Shown here one piece after another: positions 44,847 through 53,193 of a stretch of 64,000 nt of DNA. Made by a program: the position numbers and the translations under genes. The stretch covers positions 1 through 64,000 of the forward strand of contig JAILRC010000019.1 in NCBI GenBank assembly GCA_024698485.1, given 5' to 3'. The first letter of the stretch is position 1; every line of letters begins with the position of its first letter. A model generated the notes under the pieces. The model saw only the letters and a program-made list of their open reading frames with translations, was not told the DNA's origin and ran no database searches. The stretch comes from Lachnospiraceae bacterium. Its GTDB lineage: Bacteria > Bacillota > Clostridia > Lachnospirales > Lachnospiraceae.

Positions 44847-46082
44847 TTAAACAAGGACTTCTAAAAGTTTTTCGATGCAAAAAACAGCATATATGGGGAT
44901 CGACACAAAAGCATGGTCGTCTACGAAATTAGAATCAGCAAATATCAAAGCTTTGTCGTTGCCGTTCCTGTTTCTGTACGACAACAGACTCTTGGATAAT
45001 TTTCTGCTTTCTCCGTGATAATCCACAGGTATTGTCTTGTTGTTGTATTCAATGATAAAAGGAAGTTCCGCTCTGTTTCCCGATTCCCAGAATTTCACGT
45101 TCAAGCCTTTCTGTTCAAGGGTTTGAAGAATATAATTTTCTTCTCTCAGTTGAAATTCTACATCTGTAATCTCATCAAAGCTTTCCGGAATATTAAAAGA
45201 AAACTCCGGATAATAAACCTTGAATTTTCTTTCATCCGACAATTCTTCAAGTTTTATGATGAGCCCTCTTTCGATCAGTTCATCCATGGCTCCGGAGTAC
45301 ATAGAGTAAGTAACTCCGTTACGGATCATGTTAAACATGAACTTCCTGTTGGACTTTGCCAGTTGAGCATCTACAGTATCCAGGATCTGGGTGCATTTAG
45401 TTTTTAAAGTAACGTCCTTAATGTCATTTAAGCCTGAGTACGCACATAGCTTGCTGTCGATCTGAGCGGATCGGATGCTGAGTCTGTATTCTCTGACATA
45501 TTCAACCACCACAGCAGGCATTCCACCTGTCCAAATGTATTCCTCAAAAGTTGAGATCAGGTTGTTGTGAACGATGTCCGGCAGTTTTTCTTTTCTTATG
45601 AGGTTTTCGCTGATGGAACTTACATACCACTCGTTGTAACCCAGGTTAATAAGAAATTCATCGAAACGAAGGGGAAACATCCGAAGTCTGTTAAGCCCCT
45701 TAAGATCTCCGGTGAAATCATAATCTGAGATAAAGATCCATTTACATTTTTGGGATATGGCAAAATCCAGAAGCTCGGAAAAGAATCTTTGAGCTTTTTC
45801 CGTTTCATTTAAAATGAGAAGGTTCGAAGCTAAGGCTTCAGGATCCAGACCGAAATGTTCCGCAATGTAGCCTGCCGGATCGAAGTCTTCGGAAAGATCC
45901 GAGCGGATCAAAGACATTTCAGGCTCATAATACATGAAATTCTCGTGCATTTCAGCAAATTCACGGCATATAAAAGCTTTTCCCACACCTTTTATCCCGT
46001 AAAGGAACAAGGGACCTTCGGAGTCGGATTCCCAATTACGAAGATCTTCAAGAATATTTCGTTTTAAAACTGTTTTTTCCAT
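44847..46082 (-). CDS. AAA_14/DUF4143-like P-loop protein with degenerate Walker motifs
   Basis: 411-aa protein with the layout of the AAA-plus-DUF4143 family: N-terminal P-loop domain, then a winged-helix and a nuclease-like C-terminal part (RAELPFIIEYNNKTIPVDYHG near 325-345 resembles DUF4143's E-x-DF-x-PVEVK motif). The Walker A reads GIKGVGKA (G29-A36), with Ala in place of Thr/Ser, and the Walker B WIFISDYDF has lost its DE pair. Hydrolysis is thus doubtful. Function unknown. It is the last gene of the sepF-divIVA-lspA-rluD unit, 9 bp after rluD. Confidence 0.7.
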   Translation of the reverse strand: MEKTVLKRNILEDLRNWESDSEGPLFLYGIKGVGKAFICREFAEMHENFMYYEPEMSLIRSDLSEDFDPAGYIAEHFGLDPEALASNLLILNETEKAQRFFSELLDFAISQKCKWIFISDYDFTGDLKGLNRLRMFPLRFDEFLINLGYNEWYVSSISENLIRKEKLPDIVHNNLISTFEEYIWTGGMPAVVVEYVREYRLSIRSAQIDSKLCAYSGLNDIKDVTLKTKCTQILDTVDAQLAKSNRKFMFNMIRNGVTYSMYSGAMDELIERGLIIKLEELSDERKFKVYYPEFSFNIPESFDEITDVEFQLREENYILQTLEQKGLNVKFWESGNRAELPFIIEYNNKTIPVDYHGESRKLSKSLLSYRNRNGNDKALIFADSNFVDDHAFVSIPIYAVFCIEKLLEVLV

Positions 46083-46091
46083 TTAAGACCT

Positions 46092-47009
46092 TTATAAGGA
46101 TAGTTTTTTTAGAAGTGTTGTGAAATACTCAGGTAAAGGAGCCTCAAATTCAACATATTCATGGGTCGTGGGATGAATGAAACCTATTGTTCTTGCATGG
46201 AGACACTGTCCCCTCAGATTAAATCTTTTTTCTTCCGGCCCATAAACCTCATCTCCCAAAAGCGGATGATGAAGTGAAGCCATATGAACGCGGATCTGAT
46301 GGGTCCGACCGGTTTCCAGACGACATTCTATGTGGGAATACTTTCCTCCCAGATTTTCCAGTACATGATAATTTGTGATGGCTTCCTTTCCGGCTCTATA
46401 ATTTATAGCCATCTTTTTACGGTCTTTTGGGTCTCTTCCGATGGGGGCATCGACTCTCCCGCTTTCTTCTTTAAATGTACCGTTGGCAATGGCCTCGTAC
46501 ATACGGGTAATTGAATGGACCTTCAATTGTTCTGAAAGGCATTGGTGGGCAATGTCGTTCTTGCACACCACCAGCGCACCGGTGGTATCTTTATCTATCC
46601 TGTGAACAATACCCGGACGCATGATGCCGTTGATGCCCGAAAGGGAATCTCCGCAATGATAAAGTAAAGCATTTACAAGGGTTCCGGAATAATGTCCCGC
46701 AGCAGGATGCACCACCATATCCTTGGGTTTGTTGACGATTATGATGTCATTGTCTTCATATATGATGTTCAAAGGAATGTTTTCAGCCTTGATATCCGGC
46801 TTTTCCGCATCGGTAAAAAGCACTTCGATCACATCACCTTCACAGGTCTTGTAACTGGACTTTACCGTTTTCCCCGCAACAGAAACAAAACCGCCATCAA
46901 TCAGTCGTTGAATAGCGGTTCTGGACATTCCTTCCGTTTGCGAAGCGATCAGCTTGTCGATCCTGAGATCTGCTGTCTCTTCATCAATTGTCAATATCAC
47001 TTTTTCCAT
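46092..47009 (-). CDS. rluD: RluD-type 23S rRNA pseudouridine synthase
   Basis: 305-aa RluA-family pseudouridine synthase. N-terminal S4 RNA-binding domain (residues 12-75) with RIDKLIASQTEGMSRTAIQRLID. The catalytic motif is HRIDKDTTGALVV, where the Asp attacks the uridine. ETGRTHQIRVHMA is the second signature. RluD in E. coli modifies positions 1911/1915/1917; the exact site here is inferred. The start lies within lspA (26-bp overlap), the standard lspA-rluD pairing. Confidence 0.93.
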   Translation of the reverse strand: MEKVILTIDEETADLRIDKLIASQTEGMSRTAIQRLIDGGFVSVAGKTVKSSYKTCEGDVIEVLFTDAEKPDIKAENIPLNIIYEDNDIIIVNKPKDMVVHPAAGHYSGTLVNALLYHCGDSLSGINGIMRPGIVHRIDKDTTGALVVCKNDIAHQCLSEQLKVHSITRMYEAIANGTFKEESGRVDAPIGRDPKDRKKMAINYRAGKEAITNYHVLENLGGKYSHIECRLETGRTHQIRVHMASLHHPLLGDEVYGPEEKRFNLRGQCLHARTIGFIHPTTHEYVEFEAPLPEYFTTLLKKLSL

Positions 47010-47577
47010 CTTTTTCGGTCATTTCCTTGGAAATATCTTCGGAGGGATCAGAAGCCTTTTTCTTTTTGAGGGAAAGGAAACTGAAATCTTCTTCCTTATA
47101 TCTGGTAAGGATCATCACAATTGTGAAGCCTGCAGCAAGAGTGATGCATATATCTGCAAAATTGAATATCGGAAAATTGATGATCTCAAAATAAATGAAA
47201 TCCGTAACATATCCGAAAACGATCCTGTCAATGGTGTTTCCGATGGCACCTGCCAGCATAAATACGTCTATCCAAAGTAAAGTTAAGTATTTAGCGGTTT
47301 TTGGTATCTTGTAATACACATAGGCGAGAATGACGAACAGTAAAAGAGAAACTATAAGCAGGAAATTTATCCTTCCCTGAAGTATCCCCCACACCGAACC
47401 TCTGTTCTCAAGATAGTGGAAACATAAAACATTCTTTATGATATAAACGCTCTTAAAGCCGTTATCATCTATCAGATATGTTCTGGCCAGAACTTTTGTC
47501 CACTGGTCGATAAAAACACAGACAGCGAAGGCCAGAGCCTGAAAAATATATATTTTGGTACTTATTTTTTTATCCAT
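46984..47577 (-). CDS. lspA: lipoprotein signal peptidase
   Basis: Type II signal peptidase cleaving prolipoproteins at the lipobox, 197 aa with four membrane helices. The catalytic aspartates lie in AIGNTIDRIVFGYVTDF and FNFADICITLA. The usual N-x-GAAFG is NRGSVWGIL here. A charged tail of about 40 residues after the last helix is longer than in E. coli. ATG 47577 is used; TTG 47583 is possible. The gene follows divIVA with three bases between. Confidence 0.93.
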   Translation of the reverse strand: MDKKISTKIYIFQALAFAVCVFIDQWTKVLARTYLIDDNGFKSVYIIKNVLCFHYLENRGSVWGILQGRINFLLIVSLLLFVILAYVYYKIPKTAKYLTLLWIDVFMLAGAIGNTIDRIVFGYVTDFIYFEIINFPIFNFADICITLAAGFTIVMILTRYKEEDFSFLSLKKKKASDPSEDISKEMTEKDGKSDIDN

Positions 47578-47579
47578 GA

Positions 47580-48170
47580 TCAAGTTTCCGGAATGCCGTC
47601 GATTATCTCAAAGCCGGAAGCATTTTCTTTATCCTTCTTTGCGGCATTGGCAATTCTCTCTTCTTTCTTATCGTAAAATTTCTTGGGAACAGCGATCCCA
47701 TCCGCATTTAAAAGGCTTGCGGAGATGTTGAAACTGTCGGAATTGATCAGTTCAATCTGAGCATTGGCAAGATTTTTGAAATTGATCTTGTAAGTCTCAA
47801 AAGTCTGATTCATATTGATGATCTGCTGATTGATCTTTTCCAGTTCACGACGGGCATCGCTCAAAATGATCTGAGACTTGGTCACCGCATCGTTTTCAAT
47901 CTGTCTTGCATTTTCAATGGCGTTGGCTCTGGTCTCTTCCGCTGTCTTTTCAGCCAGGATCAAAGCCTTCTGCATTGTTTTTTCGATGGCACGATAATGA
48001 TTTAAAGCTTCTTCAAGTTCACTGACTTTGTCTTCAAGCTCGATCTTGCTGCGATAAACCTCTTCATAGCTGTCGGTGATGTCCTGAATGAAGGAATCAA
48101 CGTCTTTTTTATCATATCCGAGACCTGCGGCCTTAAATGTCTTATTTTGAAGTTCAACGGGTGTAAGCAT
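47580..48170 (-). CDS. divIVA: DivIVA domain protein
   Basis: 196-aa coiled-coil protein that marks poles and septa by sensing membrane curvature. The N-terminal domain TPVELQNKTFKAAGLGYDKKDVDSFI is the membrane-binding signature, followed by a long coiled coil to about residue 140. The C-terminal ~40 residues are less structured and charged. GGAGG stands 9 bases before the ATG. It lies between sepF and lspA in the classical division cluster. Confidence 0.95.
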   Translation of the reverse strand: MLTPVELQNKTFKAAGLGYDKKDVDSFIQDITDSYEEVYRSKIELEDKVSELEEALNHYRAIEKTMQKALILAEKTAEETRANAIENARQIENDAVTKSQIILSDARRELEKINQQIINMNQTFETYKINFKNLANAQIELINSDSFNISASLLNADGIAVPKKFYDKKEERIANAAKKDKENASGFEIIDGIPET

Positions 48171-48193
48171 TATTCATTCCTCCCAAATTAGCC

Positions 48194-48853
48194 TCAATAT
48201 TTTTGAAATATAGGGAATTCTGTTCCCGTAGATGTGATCTGAGCAAGAATATCACCCTCGATATCCGTATCTCCCGGAGCCACGATAAAACTATAACCTG
48301 AGATCTGGTAGATCTGTCCGTTCAGGGCATATACAGCACCACCTGCGAAATCCATGAGTCTCTGGGCCAGTTCGTTTCTGACTCCTTCAAAATTCATGAA
48401 GATCACACCGCCGTTCTTAAGAGTCTCGCACACCTCCCTCGCATCTTCAAAAGACTTGGGATTGAGGACATAGATCTTTCTGTCCGACATTGAGGATCTT
48501 AAAGGAACAGCCGTTCTCTGTGGTGCGGTCTGAGGCTTTGCCTGGGTCTGAGTCTGAGGCTGCTGATAATTTGCACCAAAACCTGTCTGCTGATAGGGCC
48601 TTTGGGTTGATGATGTCTGAGGTCTCGAAAACGTCCTTCTCTGTGCAAGGGGTTCGTCATCATCTTCAGGCTCTTCGTCAGGATCCGCATTATCCATTGC
48701 TTCGTATTTTCTGAGAGGCGGATTTTCTCTTTTGGGAACCACTTCCCTTTTTCTGTTGTTATCAGTAACGATATTGAAATCCTCGTCTTCGTATTCATCA
48801 TCTTCATCTGTAAGTTTCAATGAATCCAAAAGATTTCGAATCAGTTTTCCCAT
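48194..48853 (-). CDS. sepF: cell division protein SepF
   Basis: 219-aa FtsZ-binding membrane anchor. The N-terminal helix MGKLIRNLLDSLKL is the membrane tether. A Q/P/T-rich linker spans about residues 75-125. The C-terminal SepF domain has IYVLNPKSFEDAREVCETLKNG, VIFMNFEGV and QRLMDFAGGAVYAL. GGGAG lies 10 bases before the ATG. It has its own promoter upstream and starts the sepF-divIVA-lspA-rluD-ATPase unit. Confidence 0.95.
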   Translation of the reverse strand: MGKLIRNLLDSLKLTDEDDEYEDEDFNIVTDNNRKREVVPKRENPPLRKYEAMDNADPDEEPEDDDEPLAQRRTFSRPQTSSTQRPYQQTGFGANYQQPQTQTQAKPQTAPQRTAVPLRSSMSDRKIYVLNPKSFEDAREVCETLKNGGVIFMNFEGVRNELAQRLMDFAGGAVYALNGQIYQISGYSFIVAPGDTDIEGDILAQITSTGTEFPIFQKY

Positions 48854-48923
48854 ATAGAATCTCCCTTTAAATGTTCACCTCATCCTTTGGACGGGGGCGT
48901 TTTTTTATAAAAAACACTAATAC

Positions 48924-48952
48924 ATTATCGTTTTTTTAACTTGTACTGTCAA
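48924..48952 (-). promoter_or_regulatory. promoter of the sepF operon
   Basis: On the minus strand, consensus TTGACA (48952-48947), a 17-bp spacer and GATAAT (48929-48924). It lies 71 bp before sepF and overlaps the tail of the HlyD-like gene's 3' flank. Confidence 0.75.
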
Positions 48953-48958
48953 TACTTT

Positions 48959-50341
48959 TTAATAAATGACAGCCCCTTCCACAACGTTAAAAGCATTTAA
49001 CGCAATATGGTCAAAGGCATTGAGACCGGCTGCGGAATTCCTTTTTACAAGAACGTAGTCCTTGTCGGAATCCATCCTTTCGATCCTTCTAAACACCGCA
49101 TATCCGTTGTTGATATTGTATGCTCCTTCAAGCTTTACGGTAAAGGTATAAAGCATGGTGTCCTCGGTTTTGTCGGGCTTTGTGATATATTCTCCCGAAC
49201 TTATGAGATCGGTGCTGATGTAATAGAATACGTTATCCTTCCAGAAGATCTCGGTCTCAAGAAAACCGTAGGATTTCTCTCCTTTGCCGTCGTTTCTGAC
49301 AACAACGAGTCCCTTCTTTTCCGAACCGTCTTTTTCTTTCACTGTCATAAAATAATCAACGGGAATACGGTAATAGTCCTTATAGGCCAGAGAAGTGACG
49401 GGGATCTTCAGGCCTATGTTCTCCTCGGTATCGAAGGATATGCCCACGAAACGCTCCGTAGTGTAATTGGAAACGTAACGATCCAGTTTAAGGATGGCAT
49501 AATACTTGTCATCGCATCGCATAAAGGTTACGGGAGCAGTCAGTTTCTGCTCTCCGTCTATAGTAAAGGTGACTTTTGATCCGGTTGAAAGTTTGGCGAA
49601 CATTTCGTTGTTGATCTCAACTATGATATTCCACTCATCGGAAGTGATCAGTTTGTATACGATACTTCCCTTGTCGAACATATCCATTTTATAGGTATAT
49701 TCGGACTTGTAATCCCCGGAAAACATAGAGGGATTGAAGTTGGAGGTATTCACGTTGGAATACGCGTCGATAAAATAAGATATGATGCCTGAACTGCTCG
49801 AATCAACGATATTGAAACCTGAATTCAGTCCCGTGACAGAAATGATCTCGTTCAGACGCACCATGACTTTACGGTCCATGGTACGTCGGTAATAGTTCAA
49901 AATGTCATCGTGTACGGATTCGTAATCTTTAAAATCCGATGCATTAAGATAGGTTTTATTGATGAAATATTTAAGATCCGATATCTCATCCGAAGAAAGC
50001 TTTATTCCTTCTTTTGCGGTACTGAGCCGGTCATATACGGAACTGTCGGTTCCGATGGAGTAAACGCTTTCGTTTTTGGAGATCTTGTCTCCTTCTTTGA
50101 AGTAATAATTTATATATCCCGTGGAATCGGTGGTATAAACTTCCTCTTCCCTTACGATGAGGCCTTTAAAGGTCTCTTTTGAATAAAGCTGACCGAGAGG
50201 GACTTCATATATGGAGATCTCCCGCTTCCCAAAGGGAACAAAAACGTTGATCGTAAGATAGACAAGAACAAATAAAAAAATAACGATTCCGATATTTACT
50301 TCTTTTCGCTGTTTTATTTTTATTGCTCGCTGCTCTGCCAA
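48959..50341 (-). CDS. HlyD-like membrane-fusion protein
   Basis: 460-aa protein with one N-terminal membrane helix (IGIVIFLFVLVYLTINVFV) and an extracytoplasmic part in which TTDSTGYINYYFKEGDKISKNESVYSI looks like the biotinyl-lipoyl hairpin of HlyD/AcrA adaptors. C-terminal beta regions carry GLKIPVTSLAYKDYYRIPVDYF. No ABC transporter lies next to it, so the partner is unknown. The start codon is TTG (50341-50339) with GGTAGG upstream. It is commonly placed before sepF in Lachnospiraceae. Confidence 0.6.
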   Translation of the reverse strand: MAEQRAIKIKQRKEVNIGIVIFLFVLVYLTINVFVPFGKREISIYEVPLGQLYSKETFKGLIVREEEVYTTDSTGYINYYFKEGDKISKNESVYSIGTDSSVYDRLSTAKEGIKLSSDEISDLKYFINKTYLNASDFKDYESVHDDILNYYRRTMDRKVMVRLNEIISVTGLNSGFNIVDSSSSGIISYFIDAYSNVNTSNFNPSMFSGDYKSEYTYKMDMFDKGSIVYKLITSDEWNIIVEINNEMFAKLSTGSKVTFTIDGEQKLTAPVTFMRCDDKYYAILKLDRYVSNYTTERFVGISFDTEENIGLKIPVTSLAYKDYYRIPVDYFMTVKEKDGSEKKGLVVVRNDGKGEKSYGFLETEIFWKDNVFYYISTDLISSGEYITKPDKTEDTMLYTFTVKLEGAYNINNGYAVFRRIERMDSDKDYVLVKRNSAAGLNAFDHIALNAFNVVEGAVIY

Positions 50342-50385
50342 TATTGCTTCGACCTACCTTTGATCAACGTTACCGTTCAATATAA

Positions 50386-50411
50386 GCACAAGGCAGTTTC
50401 CTGCCTTGTGC
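50386..50411. terminator. perfect 11-bp hairpin, possible terminator
   Basis: GCACAAGGCAG (50386-50396) / CTGCCTTGTGC (50401-50411) with a TTTC loop. The downstream sequence on either strand has only a weak T tract (GAAATTT, TTATATT), so this may be a terminator for the minus-strand P-loop gene or a processing hairpin. Confidence 0.5.
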
Positions 50412-50494
50412 GAAATTTCATGATTTTGCATATATAAGATCATACTTTTCCGGAACGATCCTTGCAAAAACATATCTTTATGAATACAGATCTT

Positions 50495-50914
50495 TTATAA
50501 TGCCACAACAACGTTCTGTCTGACCTTTTCGCTTAAAGCAGAGGCGTTGGATGAAACACTGAGGATGAAATCAACCTTAAAAGCGCTGGAAAGAACTTCA
50601 AGTTTGTCGATGATGCCTTCCATATCTTTTGCTTCGATGCCTGCTATAGTCAAAAAACTGTCAAGATAGATGCTGGAAATATCATAATTCTGAGAGATGA
50701 TACCGCTGATAAAACCAACGAACTCGTCAGCGTCATTGATGAAGTAATTCTTGGCATTGATAAGACGGATCTTGTTGTTCAGTTCATACATATGCTTCGA
50801 ATTCTTGTCGATGTAAATGATGCTTCCGCGAGAGTTCAATACATCACCGTTGGCTCTGTCGAGAATAATCTTGGTCTTACCCTTTCCCTTTTCACCTGCA
50901 ATAATCTGTATCAT
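50495..50914 (-). CDS. small P-loop NTPase-like protein
   Basis: 139-aa protein beginning MIQIIAGEKGKGKTKIILD, a good Walker A (GEKGKGKT, residues 7-14). The segment ISSIYLDSFLTI may be Walker B. It has the size of a compact NTPase domain without the usual extra subdomains. Homologues in Clostridia are annotated loosely (for example as PilT-related), and I cannot give a function. CCAGGAGGATGAA gives a strong ribosome site before the ATG. Confidence 0.7.
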   Translation of the reverse strand: MIQIIAGEKGKGKTKIILDRANGDVLNSRGSIIYIDKNSKHMYELNNKIRLINAKNYFINDADEFVGFISGIISQNYDISSIYLDSFLTIAGIEAKDMEGIIDKLEVLSSAFKVDFILSVSSNASALSEKVRQNVVVAL

Positions 50915-51323
50915 AATTTCATCCTCCTGGAAATGTTATTTATAATGAACTTGTCATTCATTATCATAGTTTGGTGGATCATTCGTAACCGTTCCCGCAA
51001 CGGATGTGTCGAAATGCGCGGAACAGACGGAAGATCTTGGTCGGATTGAAAATGTATTAACCGATTACGTCAATTGAACTCCGGTTTTATGTTGACTAAT
51101 GCGATCATTTTTAATGTGTTTTAGTTCAAACAGGCAAATGAAACTTCGTTTCATTTGTAGAGCGAATGAAGATCGCTCCTGCAAACATTTGTTTGCGGAG
51201 GCGATCATTATTCGCTCGTTTACAAGTAAGCTGCGCTTACTTGCCTGTTTGAACAGATAAACTCATCTGCATGAACGAATAATAGTAAATCCCAATCAAC
51301 CTTCTCAATCCAATAATAATTTC
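50915..51323. other. 409-bp gap without a gene
   Basis: Between the P-loop gene and mgsA. It holds the four-armed element at 51124-51254. The left part (50915-51123) has a small hairpin, CCGTT-CCCGC-AACGG (50989-51003), and an inverted repeat AATGA/TCATT near 50944-50962 close to the P-loop gene. I see no convincing coding frame or full promoter. Confidence 0.7.
51124..51254. repeat. 131-bp four-armed palindromic element
   Basis: The outer perfect 14-bp stem is GTTCAAACAGGCAA (51124-51137) / TTGCCTGTTTGAAC (51241-51254). Inside are three hairpins: ATGAAAC/GTTTCAT (51138-51154); a long arm GAGCGAAT/ATTCGCTC (51160-51217) that continues as GATCGC/GCGATC and GCAAAC/GTTTGC with an ATTT loop; and AAGTAAG/CTTACTT (51224-51242). 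About three quarters of the bases pair. Either strand reads similarly (GTTCAAACAGGCAA, a side hairpin, then GAGCGAAT), so the whole unit is an imperfect palindrome. It could be a structured RNA or a repeat/MITE-like element. Confidence 0.8.
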
Positions 51324-51722
51324 CTAATTCCTATACAACTCTCTCCAATCCAGATCCCCTCTGTCGAGAGCTTTTACCAATAACTCCGCCGTAGCAATAT
51401 TCGTAGCAAACGGAATGTTATGGATGTCACACAAACTTATGATATCAAATGCATTGGGTTCATGTGACTTAGGGTTTAACGGGTCCCTCAGATATATGAT
51501 CATGTCCATTTTATTGTTCTCTATCTGAGCTCCCATCTGCTGCTGACCGCCCAAATGTCCTGCAAGGTATTTGTGAACCGTCAGCCCGCAGCCATCCTCG
51601 ATCATTCTGCCGGTGGTCCCGGTAGCGTAAAGATCGTGTTTTGCCAATATTCCTTTATAAGCTATGCAGAAACTCTGCAACAGCTTTTTTTTGGCGTCGT
51701 GTGCAATTAAGCCTATGTTCAT
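51324..51722 (-). CDS. mgsA: methylglyoxal synthase
   Basis: 132-aa enzyme converting dihydroxyacetone phosphate to methylglyoxal and phosphate, a bypass of lower glycolysis. Motifs: NIGLIAHDAKK, LYATGTTGRMIED, GHLGGQQQMGAQI and IYLRDPLNPKSHEPN, containing the catalytic Asp/His. Overlaps the rodA stop by ATGA, an order common in Clostridia. It ends the mre-mrdA-min-rodA run, just ahead of the palindromic element. Confidence 0.95.
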   Translation of the reverse strand: MNIGLIAHDAKKKLLQSFCIAYKGILAKHDLYATGTTGRMIEDGCGLTVHKYLAGHLGGQQQMGAQIENNKMDMIIYLRDPLNPKSHEPNAFDIISLCDIHNIPFATNIATAELLVKALDRGDLDWRELYRN

Positions 51723-52894
51723 TGGATATAATCCTCGCTTTCCTTTTTAAGGGCGATATCATGATTTATGGCAATATTCTGTACCAGCCCCAGCATTATG
51801 TAGCTGCTTAGAGCCGAACTCAGTCCGTTACTTACGAAAGGCAACGGTATTCCCGTATTGGGAAGCAACAATGTGACAACACCGATGTTTACGAACATCT
51901 GGGATATGAAGACACATGCGCACCCAACTGCTATCAGCTTTCCCAAAAGATCGGAGGCTTTGTAAGCTATCTTTACGATACAAAGGCCCAGGATAAGGAA
52001 AAGAACAATAACCGTCACTGCTCCGAGAAATCCGAATTCCTCGCATATCCCCGAATAGATGAAGTCGCTTTCCTTTACGGGAACATACAGTGTCCCTCTG
52101 GCTCCTGTATCGTTTGTTAGCTGTTTACCGATCAATCCGCCTGTACTGATGGCTGAAACCGAGTTTAACTGTTGGTACATAACATCCGGATAATCATCGG
52201 GATGTAAAAAAGCAAGTATCCTGGTCTGCTGGTTCGGTGTGATGAACAGCGGATCCGGCTGCTGTACGTACCAAAAAACAAAGATCACTGCCGGTACCGT
52301 AATGACCAATAAGGCCAAAATTATCTTGTAATTGTAACCGGAAGCAAAAAGCATGATAACAAACAAAAGAGCAAATACTATACTTGTTGAAAGATCCGGC
52401 TGGATAAAGATCAACAGCCACTGAAGGCCGAATATGCCTCCAATGATCAGCAAGACATAGAATTTCTTCAATCTGCTCTCAAGCATCTGATAGAGTTTGG
52501 CCATGACCACGATCATTATGACCTTGGAAAGCTCGGAAGGCTGAAATGTAAATACATCCTTTATTCCCAGCCAGCGCCTTGCTCCATACAGTGTAACTCC
52601 GAAACGGGTGAACCTGACCGCCGCGAGAAGAACCATATTCAACAGATACAACGGAATATAGAACTTGGCGATAAACCTGTAATCAAAAGCCGATACAAAT
52701 ATTGCCAGAAACATTCCGCCCGCTACACCCAAAAGCTGCTTGAGGTAAAGTCTCTCAGGCACTCCGGGCATAACATACAGCGTATATGCACCGATAACCC
52801 CGAGAGCCGAGGCCACCACCATAATGGCCAGGTTGTACTCTCTGAGGTTGTAGGTAAACAGTTTATCTCGTATTGTCTTGATCAGATTCAGCAT
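51719..52894 (-). CDS. rodA: SEDS-family peptidoglycan glycosyltransferase RodA
   Basis: 391-aa membrane protein with about ten helices, polymerising lipid II together with PBP2 during elongation. Family motifs: GARRWLGIKDVFTFQPSELSKVIMI near the middle, GFLGAVTVIVLF and GIPLPFVSNGLSS near the end. The placing in one operon with mreBCD, PBP2 and min genes favours RodA over FtsW. The start is 5 bp past the minE stop. Confidence 0.93.
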   Translation of the reverse strand: MLNLIKTIRDKLFTYNLREYNLAIMVVASALGVIGAYTLYVMPGVPERLYLKQLLGVAGGMFLAIFVSAFDYRFIAKFYIPLYLLNMVLLAAVRFTRFGVTLYGARRWLGIKDVFTFQPSELSKVIMIVVMAKLYQMLESRLKKFYVLLIIGGIFGLQWLLIFIQPDLSTSIVFALLFVIMLFASGYNYKIILALLVITVPAVIFVFWYVQQPDPLFITPNQQTRILAFLHPDDYPDVMYQQLNSVSAISTGGLIGKQLTNDTGARGTLYVPVKESDFIYSGICEEFGFLGAVTVIVLFLILGLCIVKIAYKASDLLGKLIAVGCACVFISQMFVNIGVVTLLLPNTGIPLPFVSNGLSSALSSYIMLGLVQNIAINHDIALKKESEDYIQ

Positions 52895-52899
52895 TTAAA

Positions 52900-53172
52900 T
52901 CAAATTCGCTTTATTTTTCTTTCCTTGATGGGAATGTTTGCCTGTAATGCAGGTCCGTTGCTGCCGGCAAGCTTTCCGTCAGGGGAGATCTTGATATCGA
53001 AATTGTCGATATCAACATCCACATATTTTGATATAACCTGGATAATATCCGTCTTGATCTGCTCGATGGTTTCCGGCGGAAGTCCCTGATGCTCGGAATA
53101 AAGTACAAGTTTCAGTCTGCTCTTGGCATCAAGTCCGGATTTTTTTTGTTTATTTCTACTAAAGAAACCCAT
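52900..53172 (-). CDS. minE: cell division topological factor MinE
   Basis: 90-aa protein with the anti-MinCD N-terminal part (AKSRLKLVLYSEHQGLPPETIEQIKTDIIQVISKYVDVD) and a C-terminal dimer domain. It stimulates MinD ATPase and makes the Min system oscillate. It starts 21 bp past minD. Both MinE and DivIVA are encoded in this window. Confidence 0.94.
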   Translation of the reverse strand: MGFFSRNKQKKSGLDAKSRLKLVLYSEHQGLPPETIEQIKTDIIQVISKYVDVDIDNFDIKISPDGKLAGSNGPALQANIPIKERKIKRI

Positions 53173-53193
53173 TTTATTCTCTCCTTGTCTTGA

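Noticed and set aside
50938..51049. Small hydrophobic plus-strand frame (MLFIMNLSFIIIVWWIIRN)
   Set aside because: No ribosome site on that strand (the pairing sequence belongs to the opposite gene) and it lies in the 5' flank of the P-loop gene.
51110..51270. Target-site duplication around the palindromic element
   Set aside because: Flanks TGTTTTA and AGATAAA share no convincing direct repeat, so transposition cannot be claimed.
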